From Inquilinus limosus (GTDB lineage Bacteria; Pseudomonadota; Alphaproteobacteria; DSM-16000; Inquilinaceae), in the NCBI RefSeq assembly GCF_002195995.1, contig NZ_NHON01000004.1, positions 109,515-173,514 on the forward strand: DNA of 64,000 nt, read 5' to 3'. The translations under genes were made by a program, and so were the position numbers. Below the pieces are notes generated by a model, which saw nothing but the letters and a program-made list of their open reading frames with translations, was not told where the DNA came from and ran no database searches. The number at the start of each line of letters is the position of its first letter. Within the stretch, counting starts at the first letter, position 1. Below, piece after piece: positions 49,969 to 59,606 of the stretch.

Positions 49969-51567
49969 TCACTCGGCCTTCGCCACCGCGGCGTAGCTGG
50001 CCTTGGGCTGCAGCACGAGGCCGGAGACGGTGTCGCGATGGGCGGCCACCAGGGTCTGCTGGAACAGCAGGACGAAGGGACCTTCGGCCTGCACCTCGCG
50101 CTGCAGCCGGCCGTAGAGGGCGGCGCGCTTGGCCGCGTCGGGCTCGCGCAGCGCCTCGGTCACGGTCTGGTTCCAGCCGTCATCCTGCCAGCGGTTGCGC
50201 CAGGCCAGCGTCTTCGGCGCATCGGCGTCGTTCACATCCCTGTCGAAGGCGAAGGCGTCGGCGTTGCTGTGCGGGTCGCGATAATCCGGCACCCAGGTGC
50301 CGATATAGATGTCGTGCTGCCGCGCCCGGTATTTGGTGATGGTCTGCTTGCCGTCGCCGGGCAGGATCTCCAGCTTCACGCCCGCCTTGGCGAAGCTGGC
50401 CTGCAGCGCCTGGGCGATGTCGGCAAAGGGGGCGACGTTGCGCACGTCGATGGTCACGGAAAAGCCGTCGCCCAGCCCGGCGCGGGCCAGCAGCGCGCGG
50501 GCCCGGTCGACATCCAGCCGGTAGGGCACGTCGTCGACGGCGCCGAGATATCCCGTCGGCAGGACGCTCTGGCGCGTGGTCCAGGTGCCGCTCAGCAGGC
50601 TGTCCTGGATGCCCTGGTAGTCGACCAGCCATTTCAACGCCTCGCGCACCTCGGGCTTGGCCAGGGCCGGGTTGCCCTGGTTCAGGCCGAGATACAGCAG
50701 CGCGTCGCCGGCCTCCTCCTGCAGCGCCACGCCGGGCGCGTCCTTCAGGGCCAGGATCTGGTCGCGGGTCAGGTCGCGGGCGTAATCGACATCGCCCTTC
50801 TCCAGCAGCAGCCGCTGGCTCGCCGGCTCCGGCACATGCAGGAAGACGAGATGCGGGGTCTTCGGCCCGGTGTGCTGCCCCCCGCTGCTTTGCCAGTGCG
50901 GGTTGCCCTCCAGCACCACCCGCTCATTCGGCACCCAGCGCTGCAGCGCATAGGGGCCGCTGCCGGCGCTATGCGCCTTCAGCCAGCCATTGCCGAGATC
51001 GTCCTTGGCCTCGTTTGCCTGCACCGTCTTGGCGTCGACCACCGAGGCGACGCCGGCGGTCAGGGTGTTGAGGAAGAAGGTCGGCGCCACCGCATGGTCG
51101 ATGCGGATCTCCAGCGTGCGGTCGTCGACCGCGCGGATCCGGTCCGCGGCGTTGGCGGCGGTGAAGCCGAACTGGGTCAGGATGAAGGCCGGCGACTTGT
51201 CCAGCCGCACCGCGCGCTGCAGCGACCAGGCGGCGTCCTGCGCCGTCACCGGGTTGCCGCTGGCGAAGGCCTGGTCCGGCTTCAGCGTGAAGCGCCAGGT
51301 CACCCCGTCATCGCTGATCGACCAGGACTCGGCTAGGTCGCCGATGATGGTCGGGTCGGTGGCGCTGCGATATCCCACCAGCTGGTCGTACAAATTCTGC
51401 GTCACCTCGCCGACGCCGGGCTCGAACGCCTCGGCCGGGTCCAGCGAGATGAACTGGTCGATCTGCTTGGCCACCACGATGGTGTCGCGCGGTGTGCCGG
51501 CGATGGCCGGGCCGAAGGCAGGCAGGAACAGCAGGGCGCCGAGCAGCAGCGCCGTCAGGCGTCTCAT
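49969..51567 (-). CDS. Peptide/nickel-type (family 5) periplasmic binding protein, orphan
   Basis: A 532-residue SBP_bac_5 protein with a signal peptide (residues 1-23, ending AIAG). Family blocks include SLDPAEAFEPGVGEVTQNLY, LAESWSISDDGVTWRFTLKP, DAAWSLQRAV, SGPYALQRWVPNERVVLEGN, REALKWLVDYQGI and YIGTWVPDYRDPHSNAD. It delivers a peptide-like or opine-like solute to an ABC importer, but no permease or ATPase genes adjoin it. It is convergent with the GMC gene and divergent from the monooxygenase cluster at 51732, whose substrate it could bind. Confidence 0.9.
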   Translation of the reverse strand: MRRLTALLLGALLFLPAFGPAIAGTPRDTIVVAKQIDQFISLDPAEAFEPGVGEVTQNLYDQLVGYRSATDPTIIGDLAESWSISDDGVTWRFTLKPDQAFASGNPVTAQDAAWSLQRAVRLDKSPAFILTQFGFTAANAADRIRAVDDRTLEIRIDHAVAPTFFLNTLTAGVASVVDAKTVQANEAKDDLGNGWLKAHSAGSGPYALQRWVPNERVVLEGNPHWQSSGGQHTGPKTPHLVFLHVPEPASQRLLLEKGDVDYARDLTRDQILALKDAPGVALQEEAGDALLYLGLNQGNPALAKPEVREALKWLVDYQGIQDSLLSGTWTTRQSVLPTGYLGAVDDVPYRLDVDRARALLARAGLGDGFSVTIDVRNVAPFADIAQALQASFAKAGVKLEILPGDGKQTITKYRARQHDIYIGTWVPDYRDPHSNADAFAFDRDVNDADAPKTLAWRNRWQDDGWNQTVTEALREPDAAKRAALYGRLQREVQAEGPFVLLFQQTLVAAHRDTVSGLVLQPKASYAAVAKAE

Positions 51568-51731
51568 GGGATTCTCCCGGGCTGAAGGGGATGCAGTTAA
51601 TACTGATATTTAGTGGTAAATTTATATTCTATTGACAGTAGAATGTGTATTTCATGAGATAACAACATGAATCTTCGGTCCATGGCGTCCGGCCCTGGAT
51701 CCGCCCGCACGTCATCCCGGGGATGAACGGC

Positions 51732-52739
51732 ATGAGCTATCTCCTGAGCCTGCTCGACAAGAGCCCGATCGCCGGCGGCGAGGGGGCGGCGGAGGCGCTG
51801 GCGCGCACCGTCGCCCTGGCCCAGCGGGCGGAACGCTGGGGCTTCCACCGCTTCTGGGTGGCCGAGCACCATGACACCGCGCAGCTCGCCAGCTCCTCGC
51901 CCGAGGTGCTGATCGCCTATCTGCTGGCCCACACCGCGCGCATCCGCGTCGGGTCCGGCGGGGTGATGCTGCAGCATTACAGCCCCTACAAGGTGGCCGA
52001 GAACTTCAACCTGTTGGCGGCGCTGGCGCCGGGGCGGGTCGATCTCGGCGTCGGCAAGGCGCCGGGCGGGCTGCCGCTGTCGGCCCGGGCGCTGCAGGCG
52101 GCGGTGGACCCGACGCGCAAGCCGTCCTTCGCCGAGCAGCTGGCCCAGCTCGACGCCTTCCTCGACGACACGGTGCCCCAGGCCGACCCGCTGGCCGGGG
52201 TCCGCGCCACGCCGCGGCCGGCGGTGAAGGCCGAGCGTTTCCTGCTGGGCGCCAGCGTCGAGAGCGCGCAGCTGGCGGCGGCCGAGGGCTGGTCCTATGT
52301 CCATGCCGGACATCTGAACGGCGACCCGGCACTGCTGGAGCGGGTCTTCGCCGCCTATCGCGCCGTCAGCGCCGGCTGGACGCCGCTGCTGGCCGTCGGC
52401 GTGATCGCGGCCGAGACCGAGGCGCGGGCCGAGCGGCTGGCCGCCAATCTCCGCATGTTCAAGGTGCATGTCGACACCGGGCAGAGCGTCACGGTCGGCA
52501 GCGTCGCCCAGGCCGAGGAATATGTCCGCCAGGCCGGCGCCCGCGAGTACCGGATCGAGGAGAAGGCGCCGAGCGTGATCCACGGCACCGCCGAGCGCGT
52601 GCGGGCCGAGCTGGAGCGGCTGCACCGCCTGCACGGCGTGCGCGAATTCGTCATCGACACCCCGATCGCCGACGGCGCCGAGCGCCTGGCATCCATCGAA
52701 CTCCTGGCCCAGGCGCATTTCGCCGCCGCCGCGGCCTGA
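51732..52739 (+). CDS. LLM-class flavin-dependent monooxygenase (MsnO8/YtmO-like)
   Basis: A 335-residue luciferase-like protein: [18 protein letters not shown] start, [20 protein letters not shown] with the AEHH segment, [20 protein letters not shown], and [16 protein letters not shown]. These match the MsnO8 subgroup, which includes B. subtilis YtmO. It uses reduced flavin and O2. The start at 51732 was chosen over an ATG three codons upstream because of spacing to GGGG. It is the first plus-strand gene of the apparent organosulfur cluster, preceded by an AT-rich promoter region (51590-51680). Confidence 0.9.
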   Translation: MSYLLSLLDKSPIAGGEGAAEALARTVALAQRAERWGFHRFWVAEHHDTAQLASSSPEVLIAYLLAHTARIRVGSGGVMLQHYSPYKVAENFNLLAALAPGRVDLGVGKAPGGLPLSARALQAAVDPTRKPSFAEQLAQLDAFLDDTVPQADPLAGVRATPRPAVKAERFLLGASVESAQLAAAEGWSYVHAGHLNGDPALLERVFAAYRAVSAGWTPLLAVGVIAAETEARAERLAANLRMFKVHVDTGQSVTVGSVAQAEEYVRQAGAREYRIEEKAPSVIHGTAERVRAELERLHRLHGVREFVIDTPIADGAERLASIELLAQAHFAAAAA

Positions 52740-52767
52740 CCCTTCCCGCGTTCAAGGACATCATCCG

Positions 52768-54111
52768 ATGAGCAAGCGTCAGATCACCTTCGGCGTCATG
52801 CTGCAGGGCCCCGGCGGCCACATGAACGCCTGGAAGCACCCCAGCGTACCGGCCGATGCCAGCGTCAATTTCGGCTTCTACCTCGACAATGCCCGCAAGG
52901 CCGAGGCCGCCGGCATCGCCTTCGCCTTCATCGCCGACGGGCTGTACATCAACGAGAAGTCGATCCCGCATTTCCTGAACCGGTTCGAGCCGATCTCGAT
53001 CCTGTCGGCGCTGGCGGCGGTGACCTCGAAGATCGGGCTGGTGGGCACGCTGTCGACCTCCTACAGCGACCCGTTCACCGTGGCCCGGCAATTCGCCACC
53101 ATCGACACCATCAGCGGCGGCCGCGCCGGCTGGAACGCCGTGACCTCGCCGCTCGAAGGCTCCGGCCGCAACTACAGCCGCGAGCATCCGGAGCACGGGC
53201 TGCGCTACGAGATCGCCCAGGAATATCTCGAGGTCGTGAAGGGCCTGTGGGACAGCTGGGACGACGACGCCTTCGTGCGCGACCGCGCCACCGGCCGATT
53301 CGTGGATTTCGGCAAGATGCGCCGGCTGGACCATAAGGGCCGGTTCTTCTCGGTCGAGGGGCCGCTGAACATCGGCCGCTCGGCGCAGGGCCAGCCGGTG
53401 CTGTTCCAGGCCGGCGCCTCCGATGACGGCATCCGCCTGGCCGGGCATCATGCCGACGCCGTGTTCACCAATGGCGGGCCGATCGAGGACGCCAAGGTGT
53501 TCTACCGGCAGGTCAAGGACAGCGCCGTCGCCCATGGCCGCCGGCCCGACGACGTGAAGATCTTCCCCGGCATCGGCCCGATCGTCGGCGCCACGGCGGC
53601 GGAGGCGGAGGAGAAGTACCGCGCCATCCGCGACCTGCTGTCGGTGGACGAGGCGCTGCTGTATCTCGGCCGTTTCTTCGACCATCACGATTTCAGCCAG
53701 TACCCGCTGGACGGGCCGTTCCCGGATCTCGGCGACATCGGCAGGAACAGCTTCCGCGCCACCACCGACGGCATCAAGCGCACGGCGCGGGAGCGCAACC
53801 TGACCCTGCGCGAGGTGGCGCTGGAGACGGCGACGCGGCGGACCCTGATCGGCACGCCGGAGACAGTGGCCGACGAGCTGGTGCGCTGGGTGGAGGAGGG
53901 GGCGTCTGACGGCTTCATCCTCGGCTTCCCGGTGCTGGGCCAGGGGCTGGACGACTTCATCCGCCACGTCCTGCCGGTGCTGCAGGAGCGCGGCCATTTC
54001 GACCCGGTGCTGCACGGCACCACGCTGCGCGACCATCTCGGCCTGCCCTATCGCGAGAGCCGCTATGCCGGAGAGCCGGCGCGGGAGCGGGCCGTGGCCG
54101 GGGGCCGCTGA
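52768..54111 (+). CDS. NtaA/SnaA/DszA-family FMNH2-dependent monooxygenase (YxeK/YtnJ-like)
   Basis: A 447-residue flavin monooxygenase with the family start [63 protein letters not shown], the [20 protein letters not shown] block and [14 protein letters not shown]. Family members cleave C-S or C-N bonds oxidatively. In B. subtilis, YxeK and YtnJ act on N-acetylated S-substituted cysteines. GNAT and M20D genes follow directly with 1- and 4-bp overlaps, the same enzyme set. Confidence 0.93.
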   Translation: MSKRQITFGVMLQGPGGHMNAWKHPSVPADASVNFGFYLDNARKAEAAGIAFAFIADGLYINEKSIPHFLNRFEPISILSALAAVTSKIGLVGTLSTSYSDPFTVARQFATIDTISGGRAGWNAVTSPLEGSGRNYSREHPEHGLRYEIAQEYLEVVKGLWDSWDDDAFVRDRATGRFVDFGKMRRLDHKGRFFSVEGPLNIGRSAQGQPVLFQAGASDDGIRLAGHHADAVFTNGGPIEDAKVFYRQVKDSAVAHGRRPDDVKIFPGIGPIVGATAAEAEEKYRAIRDLLSVDEALLYLGRFFDHHDFSQYPLDGPFPDLGDIGRNSFRATTDGIKRTARERNLTLREVALETATRRTLIGTPETVADELVRWVEEGASDGFILGFPVLGQGLDDFIRHVLPVLQERGHFDPVLHGTTLRDHLGLPYRESRYAGEPARERAVAGGR

Positions 54112-54686
54112 TGGCCGAGGCCATCCGCATCGCGGGCGCCGCGGACGCGCCGGCCGTGCTCGACCTCCTGCGCGCGGCGTACCAGCCCCTGCGCGAGATG
54201 GGCATCCGCTTCACCGCGGTGACCGCCGATCTCGACCTGGTGCGCCGCACGGTCGAGCGCCATACCACCTTCCTGCTGGAGCGGGACGGCGAGGCGGCCG
54301 CCACTGTGTCGGTGCGCTTCCCCTGGCCGATGGGGGAGGGGCACCTCGCCAGCTATCCCTTCCTCCACTGGTTCGCGGTGGCGCCAAATCTTAAGCGCCA
54401 GGGCGTCGGCTCGGCCCTGCTGCGGCATGTCGAGAACGGGTTCCTGCGCGACCAGGTCAAGGCGCCGGCAGTCTATCTGGCGACCGCGATGCGCCATCCC
54501 TGGCTGCGCGGCATCTATGAGCGGCGCGGCTACCAAGCCTTTCACCGCCAGCCCAGCAGCCGGGGCGAGGAGATGGTGTTCCTGCGCAAGATCCTGCTGC
54601 CGGAGATCTATCGCGACCTGGAGGTGGCGGAGCTGAGGCGGTCGGATCCGGACGGGCTGGCGCTGGTGCAGGCGGGTGCGGCATGA
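54111..54686 (+). CDS. GNAT-family N-acetyltransferase
   Basis: A 191-residue GNAT domain protein. The acetyl-CoA binding motif A is HWFAVAPNLKRQGVGSALLR, followed by AVYLATAMRHPWLRGIYERR and GYQAFHR. Its ATG overlaps the monooxygenase stop and its stop overlaps the M20D start, so the three are co-translated. By analogy with YxeL/YtmI it may acetylate the amino group of the substrate before oxidation; this is inference. Confidence 0.9.
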   Translation: MAEAIRIAGAADAPAVLDLLRAAYQPLREMGIRFTAVTADLDLVRRTVERHTTFLLERDGEAAATVSVRFPWPMGEGHLASYPFLHWFAVAPNLKRQGVGSALLRHVENGFLRDQVKAPAVYLATAMRHPWLRGIYERRGYQAFHRQPSSRGEEMVFLRKILLPEIYRDLEVAELRRSDPDGLALVQAGAA

Positions 54687-55852
54687 GCGCGGACAGCATC
54701 GCGACGGGCGTCGCGGCGCATCGTGAGGCGATGGTGGCGCTGCGCCGCGACCTGCATCGCCACCCCGAGCTGGCCTATCGCGAGCGGCGCACCGGCGACC
54801 TGGTGGCGCAGGCGCTGTCCGCCTGGGGCTACGAGGTCCATCGCGGCCTGGGTGGCACCGGCGTGGTCGGCACCCTGGCGCTGGGCGACGGCCCGCGCCG
54901 CATCGGCATCCGCGCCGATATGGACGCGCTGCCGATCGTCGAGGCCACGAACCTGCCCTATGCCAGCGGCACGGCGGGGGTGATGCATGCCTGCGGCCAT
55001 GACGGCCACACCGCCAGCCTGCTGACCGCCGCCCGGGTGCTGGCCGAGCGGCGCGGCTTCTCCGGCACGCTGCACCTGATCTTCCAGCCGGCGGAGGAGG
55101 GCGGCGCCGGCGCCCGCCGGATGATCAAGGATGGGCTGTTCGAGCGATTCCCCTGCGACGCCGTCTACGGGCTGCACAACTGGCCCGGCGTGAAGCTGGG
55201 CCAGTTCGGCTTTATCGCCGGTCCGGCCATGGCCGCGGTCGACCGGGTGACGATCCGCGTCATCGGCCGGGGCGGCCACGGCGCCGTGCCGCAGCAGACG
55301 ATTGATCCGGTGGTGGCCTCCGCCTCGCTGGTCATGGCGCTGCAGAGCGTGGTGGCGCGCAATGTCAGCCCTCTGGACGCCGCGGTGGTGACGGTCGGCA
55401 CCATCCATGGCGGCACCGCACCGAACGTGATCCCCGACGCGGTCGAGCTGCAACTGACCGTCCGCACCTTCCGGCCGGAGGTGCGGGAGCGGATCGAGGC
55501 CCGCATCACCGCTCTGGCGAAGGCCCAGGCCGAGAGCTACGGCGCCGCGGCCGAGATCGAGTATCTGCGCGGCTATCCGGTGCTGGTGAACCATGCGGCG
55601 GAGACGGAGTTCGCGCGCCAGGTGGCGGCGGAGCAGTTCGGCCAGGACCGGATCGAGGCCGAGTTCCCGCCGATCACCGCCAGCGAGGACTTCGCCTACA
55701 TGCTGGAGGAGCGGCCGGGGAGCTATCTCTATCTCGGCAATGGCGACAGCGCCGCGCTGCACAGCCCGCACTACAACTTCAATGACGAGATCCTGCCCGT
55801 CGCCGCCCGCTACTGGGTGGCGCTGGCGGAACGGTATCTGGTGGCGGCGTAG
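54683..55852 (+). CDS. M20D-family amidohydrolase (N-acyl amino acid deacylase, YxeP/YtnL-like)
   Basis: A 389-residue zinc-dependent hydrolase. Metal-binding and catalytic segments are IRADMDALPIVE, GVMHACGHDGHTASLL, FQPAEEGGAGARRMIKDGLF, VYGLHNWPGVKLGQ, VIGRGGHGAVPQQTIDPV and ITASEDFAYMLEE. Members deacylate N-acetyl amino acids such as N-acetyl-cysteine or release indole-acetate. Placed after GNAT and monooxygenase, it would remove the acetyl group after C-S cleavage. Confidence 0.93.
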   Translation: MSADSIATGVAAHREAMVALRRDLHRHPELAYRERRTGDLVAQALSAWGYEVHRGLGGTGVVGTLALGDGPRRIGIRADMDALPIVEATNLPYASGTAGVMHACGHDGHTASLLTAARVLAERRGFSGTLHLIFQPAEEGGAGARRMIKDGLFERFPCDAVYGLHNWPGVKLGQFGFIAGPAMAAVDRVTIRVIGRGGHGAVPQQTIDPVVASASLVMALQSVVARNVSPLDAAVVTVGTIHGGTAPNVIPDAVELQLTVRTFRPEVRERIEARITALAKAQAESYGAAAEIEYLRGYPVLVNHAAETEFARQVAAEQFGQDRIEAEFPPITASEDFAYMLEERPGSYLYLGNGDSAALHSPHYNFNDEILPVAARYWVALAERYLVAA

Positions 55853-55870
55853 GGTTTCGCTGCCCCCTTC

Positions 55871-55960
55871 TGTCATTGCCGGGCTTGACCCGGCAATCCA
55901 GGGGCCACCCAGAGCGGCATCGGCATTTCCTGGATGCCCGGGTCAAGCCCGGGCATAACA
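55871..55960. repeat. Dispersed palindromic intergenic repeat with two hairpins
   Basis: The element consists of two stem-loops, TTGCCGGGCTTGACCCGGCAA on the left (21 bp, arms TTGCCGGG/CCCGGCAA) and TGCCCGGG/CCCGGGCA around TCAAG on the right, with outer ends TGTCAT and ATAACA. It lies between two convergent genes (55852 and 55986) and may also serve as a bidirectional terminator. A degenerate copy is at 2594-2684. Confidence 0.75.
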
Positions 55961-55985
55961 CAGAAAAAGAGGCGAGCTGCGGCCT

Positions 55986-56498
55986 TCACGCCGTCCGCCG
56001 CACCGCCGGTGCCAGCGGACTGATATCCTTCTCGAAAGGCAGCTTGCCGTGGATCTCCGGGTCGATCTCGGTGTCGAACAGGGCGGTGTAGCCGGAGCGG
56101 AGATAGAGGCCGGCCGCCTCGGGCTGGCGGAAGCCGGTGGTCAGGTAGATCCGGCTGTAGCCCTGCCGCGCCGCCTGCGCCTCCAGCTCCTGCAGCACCC
56201 GGCGGGCCAGGCCCTGGCGGCGCAGGTCGATATGGGTCCAGACCCGCTTCATCTCCGCCGTCTGCTCGTCGTAGCGCTTGAAGGCGCCGCCGGCGATGGC
56301 GGCGCCGTCGCGCAGCAGCAGCAGGAAGGCGCCGTCCGGCGGCGCGAACAGCTCGGCCGGATAGCGATTCATCTCCTTGACCCCGTCGCCCCGGCCCCAA
56401 TAGTCGCCGTAGCGCGTCTCGTATTCCCAGGTCAGGGCCGAGATCAGCGGCTGTGCCTGCGGATCCAGCGGCGTGGTGTAGAGGAATCGGTCGGTCAT
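55986..56498 (-). CDS. GNAT-family N-acetyltransferase
   Basis: A 170-residue GNAT protein: ELFAPPDGAFLLLLRDGAAI, GGAFKRYDEQTAEMKRVWTH, the acetyl-CoA loop RRQGLARRVLQELEAQAARQ and the segment FRQPEAAGLYLRSGYTALFD. It differs clearly from the other GNAT at 54111. It is the last gene of the minus-strand group formed with the binding protein (56559) and the fused transporter (57579), so it probably acts on the imported solute. Confidence 0.9.
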   Translation of the reverse strand: MTDRFLYTTPLDPQAQPLISALTWEYETRYGDYWGRGDGVKEMNRYPAELFAPPDGAFLLLLRDGAAIAGGAFKRYDEQTAEMKRVWTHIDLRRQGLARRVLQELEAQAARQGYSRIYLTTGFRQPEAAGLYLRSGYTALFDTEIDPEIHGKLPFEKDISPLAPAVRRTA

Positions 56499-56558
56499 CG
56501 CATTGCCTGTTCGGGGCGGGGAAGGGCGGCCGCGATGGTCGCGGCCGCAGGGTCTGGT

Positions 56559-57497
56559 TCAGACTTTGGGCAGGCCGGGCGGGTTCGTCCGGGACTGCTC
56601 GATCGCCTCATCGGTCAGGTTCCAGCGGGCCAGCGCCTCGCGGTACTTGCCGTTCCGGATCAGGGTGTTGATCGCGAGCGTCAGGGCGTCGGCCAGGCCG
56701 GCCCCCTTGCGCGTGGTGATCGCGATCTCCGCCGTCAGCGGCCAGCCGCCATTGATGACGCCGACCGCGCGGGTCTTGCCGCTGACCGCCGCGGCATAGG
56801 CCAGGCGGGAGTTCGGGTTGATCTCGACATCGGCGCGGCCGGAGGTCAGGGCCAGCTGCGACGCGCCGTTATCATCGAAATAGAGGAACTCCGCCGGCTT
56901 CAGCCCGGCGGCGACGTTCTGCCGGTCCCACTCGACCACGATCTTCTCCTGGTTGGTGCCGGCGCCGACGATGACCTTGAGCCCGGCGATGTCCTTCGGC
57001 TCCTTGATCGACTGGATCGGGCTGTTCAACGCGACATAGGCGCCGAGCACGTCCTGGCGGTAGGAGGAGAAGTCGAAGCGCTGCTTGCGCTCCTCGGTCA
57101 CCGTGACGTTGCTGATCACGGCGTCGAAGCGGCCGGAGACCAGGCCCAGCGGCCAGTCGGCCCACGCCACCGGCACGAACTCCACCTTCCGGCCCAGCGA
57201 TTCCGCCACCAGCGAGGCCAGGTCGGCATCGGTGCCGACCACCGTCTTGGCGTCGGAGCCATAGGTGTTCAGCGGCGGGTCGCCGACGCTGACGCCGACG
57301 GTGAACACCCCGTCCTTGACGAATTTGAAGCCGGGCGAGACGGCGGCGACGGCCGCGTCGACCTTCTCGGTGTGGATTCGGCCGGCCTGCTCCGGGCTCA
57401 GGTCGAAGCTCTTGCCGCTCTGCGCGTATGCGCCGGCAGCGGTGAGGAGGGCGGCGATGCCGATGGCCGCGGCTGCCGTGGTCCGGCGGAGGAACAT
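56559..57497 (-). CDS. Amino-acid ABC transporter binding protein (family 3)
   Basis: A 312-residue SBP_bac_3 protein with a signal peptide (residues 1-25, ending AYAQ). Blocks include [75 protein letters not shown] and [15 protein letters not shown], with the end [20 protein letters not shown]. It is a close paralogue of the protein encoded at 59607, with the same unusual N-terminal segment DLSPEQ.GR and the same C-terminus. Both flank the single fused transporter, which they probably share. Confidence 0.92.
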   Translation of the reverse strand: MFLRRTTAAAAIGIAALLTAAGAYAQSGKSFDLSPEQAGRIHTEKVDAAVAAVSPGFKFVKDGVFTVGVSVGDPPLNTYGSDAKTVVGTDADLASLVAESLGRKVEFVPVAWADWPLGLVSGRFDAVISNVTVTEERKQRFDFSSYRQDVLGAYVALNSPIQSIKEPKDIAGLKVIVGAGTNQEKIVVEWDRQNVAAGLKPAEFLYFDDNGASQLALTSGRADVEINPNSRLAYAAAVSGKTRAVGVINGGWPLTAEIAITTRKGAGLADALTLAINTLIRNGKYREALARWNLTDEAIEQSRTNPPGLPKV

Positions 57498-57578
57498 GAT
57501 GGGGCTCCTGATCTCTGGTCGGGTGGGGTTGGGCAGCGGCGGCGTGGGGGACTCGGCCAGCGACGGCCGGGAAGGGGG

Positions 57579-59420
57579 CTACAGCACCTTGGCCAGGAAC
57601 TCGGCGGTCCTGGGGTGCCTCGGGGCGGCGAAGACCTGGTCGGGCGGGCCCTGCTCCAGGATCCGGCCGCCATCCATGAACACGACGCTGTCGGCGACCT
57701 CGCGGGCGAAGCCGATCTCATGGGTCACGATCACCAGCGTGGTGCCGGACCGGGCCAGGGTGCGGATCACGTCCAGCACCTCGCCCACCAGCTCGGGGTC
57801 GAGGGCGGAGGTCGGCTCGTCGAACAGCAGCACCTTGGGCTTCAGCGCCAAGGCGCGGGCGATGGCGACACGCTGCTGCTGGCCGCCGGAGAGCTGGCGC
57901 GGATAGGCCTGCGCCTTGTCGCTGAGGCCGACGCGGGCCAGCAGCGCGAGCGCTTCTTCCGTCGCCTCGGCCTTCGGCTTGCGGCGCAGCGCCACCGGCG
58001 CCTCGATCACATTCTCCAGCACCGTCAGATGCGGGAACAGGTTGAAGGTCTGGAACACCATGCCGACATCGACCCGGCGCTTCAGGATCTCAGCCTCCTT
58101 CAGCTCGTAGAGCGTGTCGCCGCGCTCGCGATAGCCCAGCAGGGCGCCATCGACGGTGATGAAGCCGGCATCGACCTTCTCCAGATGGTTGACGCTGCGC
58201 AGCAGCGTCGACTTGCCGGAGCCGGAGGGGCCGAGGATCACGGTGACGTCGCCGGACGGGATGGTCAGGCTGACCTCGTCCAGTACCTTCAGCGACCCGA
58301 AGCTCTTCGACACGCCCTGGATCCGCACCTCGCCGCGCCCGGCGGACAGCGGCTGCCAGGCCGGCTGGGATGGCCTCGGCGCGGCGGGCGCGGCGGCGAT
58401 CCGCACGGGCTCGGCCAGCACCGGTTCAGCCCGGCGGCCGGCGCGCCAGGCGCGAAGCCGCTGGATCGGCGTCGGCGGCAGCGTGCGCAAGGCGCCGCGG
58501 GCGAAGTGCCGCTCGATGTAGAACTGGATGACCGACAGCACGATCATGATGATCAGGTACCAGACGGTCGCGACCATCAGCAGCGGGATCACCGCCAGGT
58601 TGCGGCGATAGATCACCTGCACCGTGTAGAACAGCTCCGGCAGCGCCAGCACGTAGACCATGGACGTGCCCTTGGCCAAACCGATCAGCTCGTTGAAGGC
58701 GGTCGGCAGGATCGCCCGCATCGCCTGCGGCAGGACGATGCGGAAGGCCTGGCGCCGGCGCGGCAGCCCCAGCGCCGCCGCGGCCTCCAGCTGGCCCTGG
58801 TCGACCGACAGGATGCCGCCGCGGATGATCTCGGCCGAGAAGGCGGCCTGGTTCAGGCTCAGCCCCAGCAGCGCCGCGGCATAGGGGCCGAGCAGCGAGA
58901 CCGTGGGGTATTCGCCGAAGACCATGTCGGTGAAGGGGATGCCCAGCCGCACCGTCTCGTACAGGTAGCCGAGGTTGAACAGGATCAGCAGCAGCACGAT
59001 CAGCGGGATCGAGCGCAGCAGCCAGATGTAGCCCCAGGCCAGGCCGGACAGCAGCGGCGACCGCGATACCCGGGCCAGGGCCAAGCCGGTGCCGAGCAGG
59101 AAGCCGAGGGCGGAGCCGGCGGCCGTCAGCAGGATGGTTCGGCCCAGCCCGTCCATCACCGGCTCGGCGAAGAACCATTCGGCGAAGACGCCCCACTCCC
59201 AGCGCTCATTGGTCAGGATCGAGTGCAGCACCACGACGATAACGGCCGCTGCCGCGAGGGTGCCGGCGGTGCGGCCGGGATGGCGGGCGCCGACGACCCG
59301 GTGGCGGGAATAGTCGCGCGCCTCCGCCAGGTCGCGGCGGCGCACCGCCTCGGGCGCGGCCTCCGCCAGGCGGGGCAGAAGGCGCGGGCGGTCCTGCAGG
59401 TCGATGTCTGGGCTGGTCAT
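57579..59420 (-). CDS. Fused amino-acid ABC transporter permease and ATP-binding protein
   Basis: A single 613-residue chain combines a HisM-type permease and a GlnQ-type ATPase. The permease (about 50-305) has five or so membrane segments and the EAA loop [20 protein letters not shown] (211-230). A Pro/Ala-rich linker spans about 310-360. The ATPase has Walker [10 protein letters not shown] (397-405), Q-loop [10 protein letters not shown], signature [15 protein letters not shown], Walker [13 protein letters not shown] and H-loop [10 protein letters not shown] start at 59420 gives the family beginning; a longer frame to 59483 is possible. The importer probably takes up a cystine-like or S-substituted amino acid. 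Confidence 0.93.
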   Translation of the reverse strand: MTSPDIDLQDRPRLLPRLAEAAPEAVRRRDLAEARDYSRHRVVGARHPGRTAGTLAAAAVIVVVLHSILTNERWEWGVFAEWFFAEPVMDGLGRTILLTAAGSALGFLLGTGLALARVSRSPLLSGLAWGYIWLLRSIPLIVLLLILFNLGYLYETVRLGIPFTDMVFGEYPTVSLLGPYAAALLGLSLNQAAFSAEIIRGGILSVDQGQLEAAAALGLPRRRQAFRIVLPQAMRAILPTAFNELIGLAKGTSMVYVLALPELFYTVQVIYRRNLAVIPLLMVATVWYLIIMIVLSVIQFYIERHFARGALRTLPPTPIQRLRAWRAGRRAEPVLAEPVRIAAAPAAPRPSQPAWQPLSAGRGEVRIQGVSKSFGSLKVLDEVSLTIPSGDVTVILGPSGSGKSTLLRSVNHLEKVDAGFITVDGALLGYRERGDTLYELKEAEILKRRVDVGMVFQTFNLFPHLTVLENVIEAPVALRRKPKAEATEEALALLARVGLSDKAQAYPRQLSGGQQQRVAIARALALKPKVLLFDEPTSALDPELVGEVLDVIRTLARSGTTLVIVTHEIGFAREVADSVVFMDGGRILEQGPPDQVFAAPRHPRTAEFLAKVL

Positions 59421-59499
59421 GCGGTCTCGCAATCGGCTGTCGCTGCTGGGTGCCGCCGGACCGTCCGCCGGTCCGCCGATCATATATAACAGTTAAAAT

Positions 59500-59514
59500 C
59501 TGCATAAATTGCAG
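59500..59514. promoter_or_regulatory. Operator-like inverted repeat CTGCA-N5-TGCAG in the divergent transporter/SBP region
   Basis: CTGCA (59500-59504) and TGCAG (59510-59514) lie in a strongly AT-rich 186-bp region between the divergent fused transporter gene and the second binding-protein gene. The spacing suits a LysR- or GntR-type regulator. No regulator gene is encoded within the cluster. Confidence 0.45.
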
Positions 59515-59606
59515 TTTCAACATATCTATTGCGCATATGTAAATTCATACTGTCAACTGAGTCCGTATATTGATCGCGCGGCCGGCCGTCGGCCGAGGAG
59601 GGAAGA

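Noticed and set aside
56049..59489. A 1146-codon plus-strand open frame
   Set aside because: It runs antisense through the GNAT, binding-protein and fused transporter genes, is extremely rich in Gln, His, Arg, Asp and Gly, and has no domain. It is a GC-driven shadow frame.
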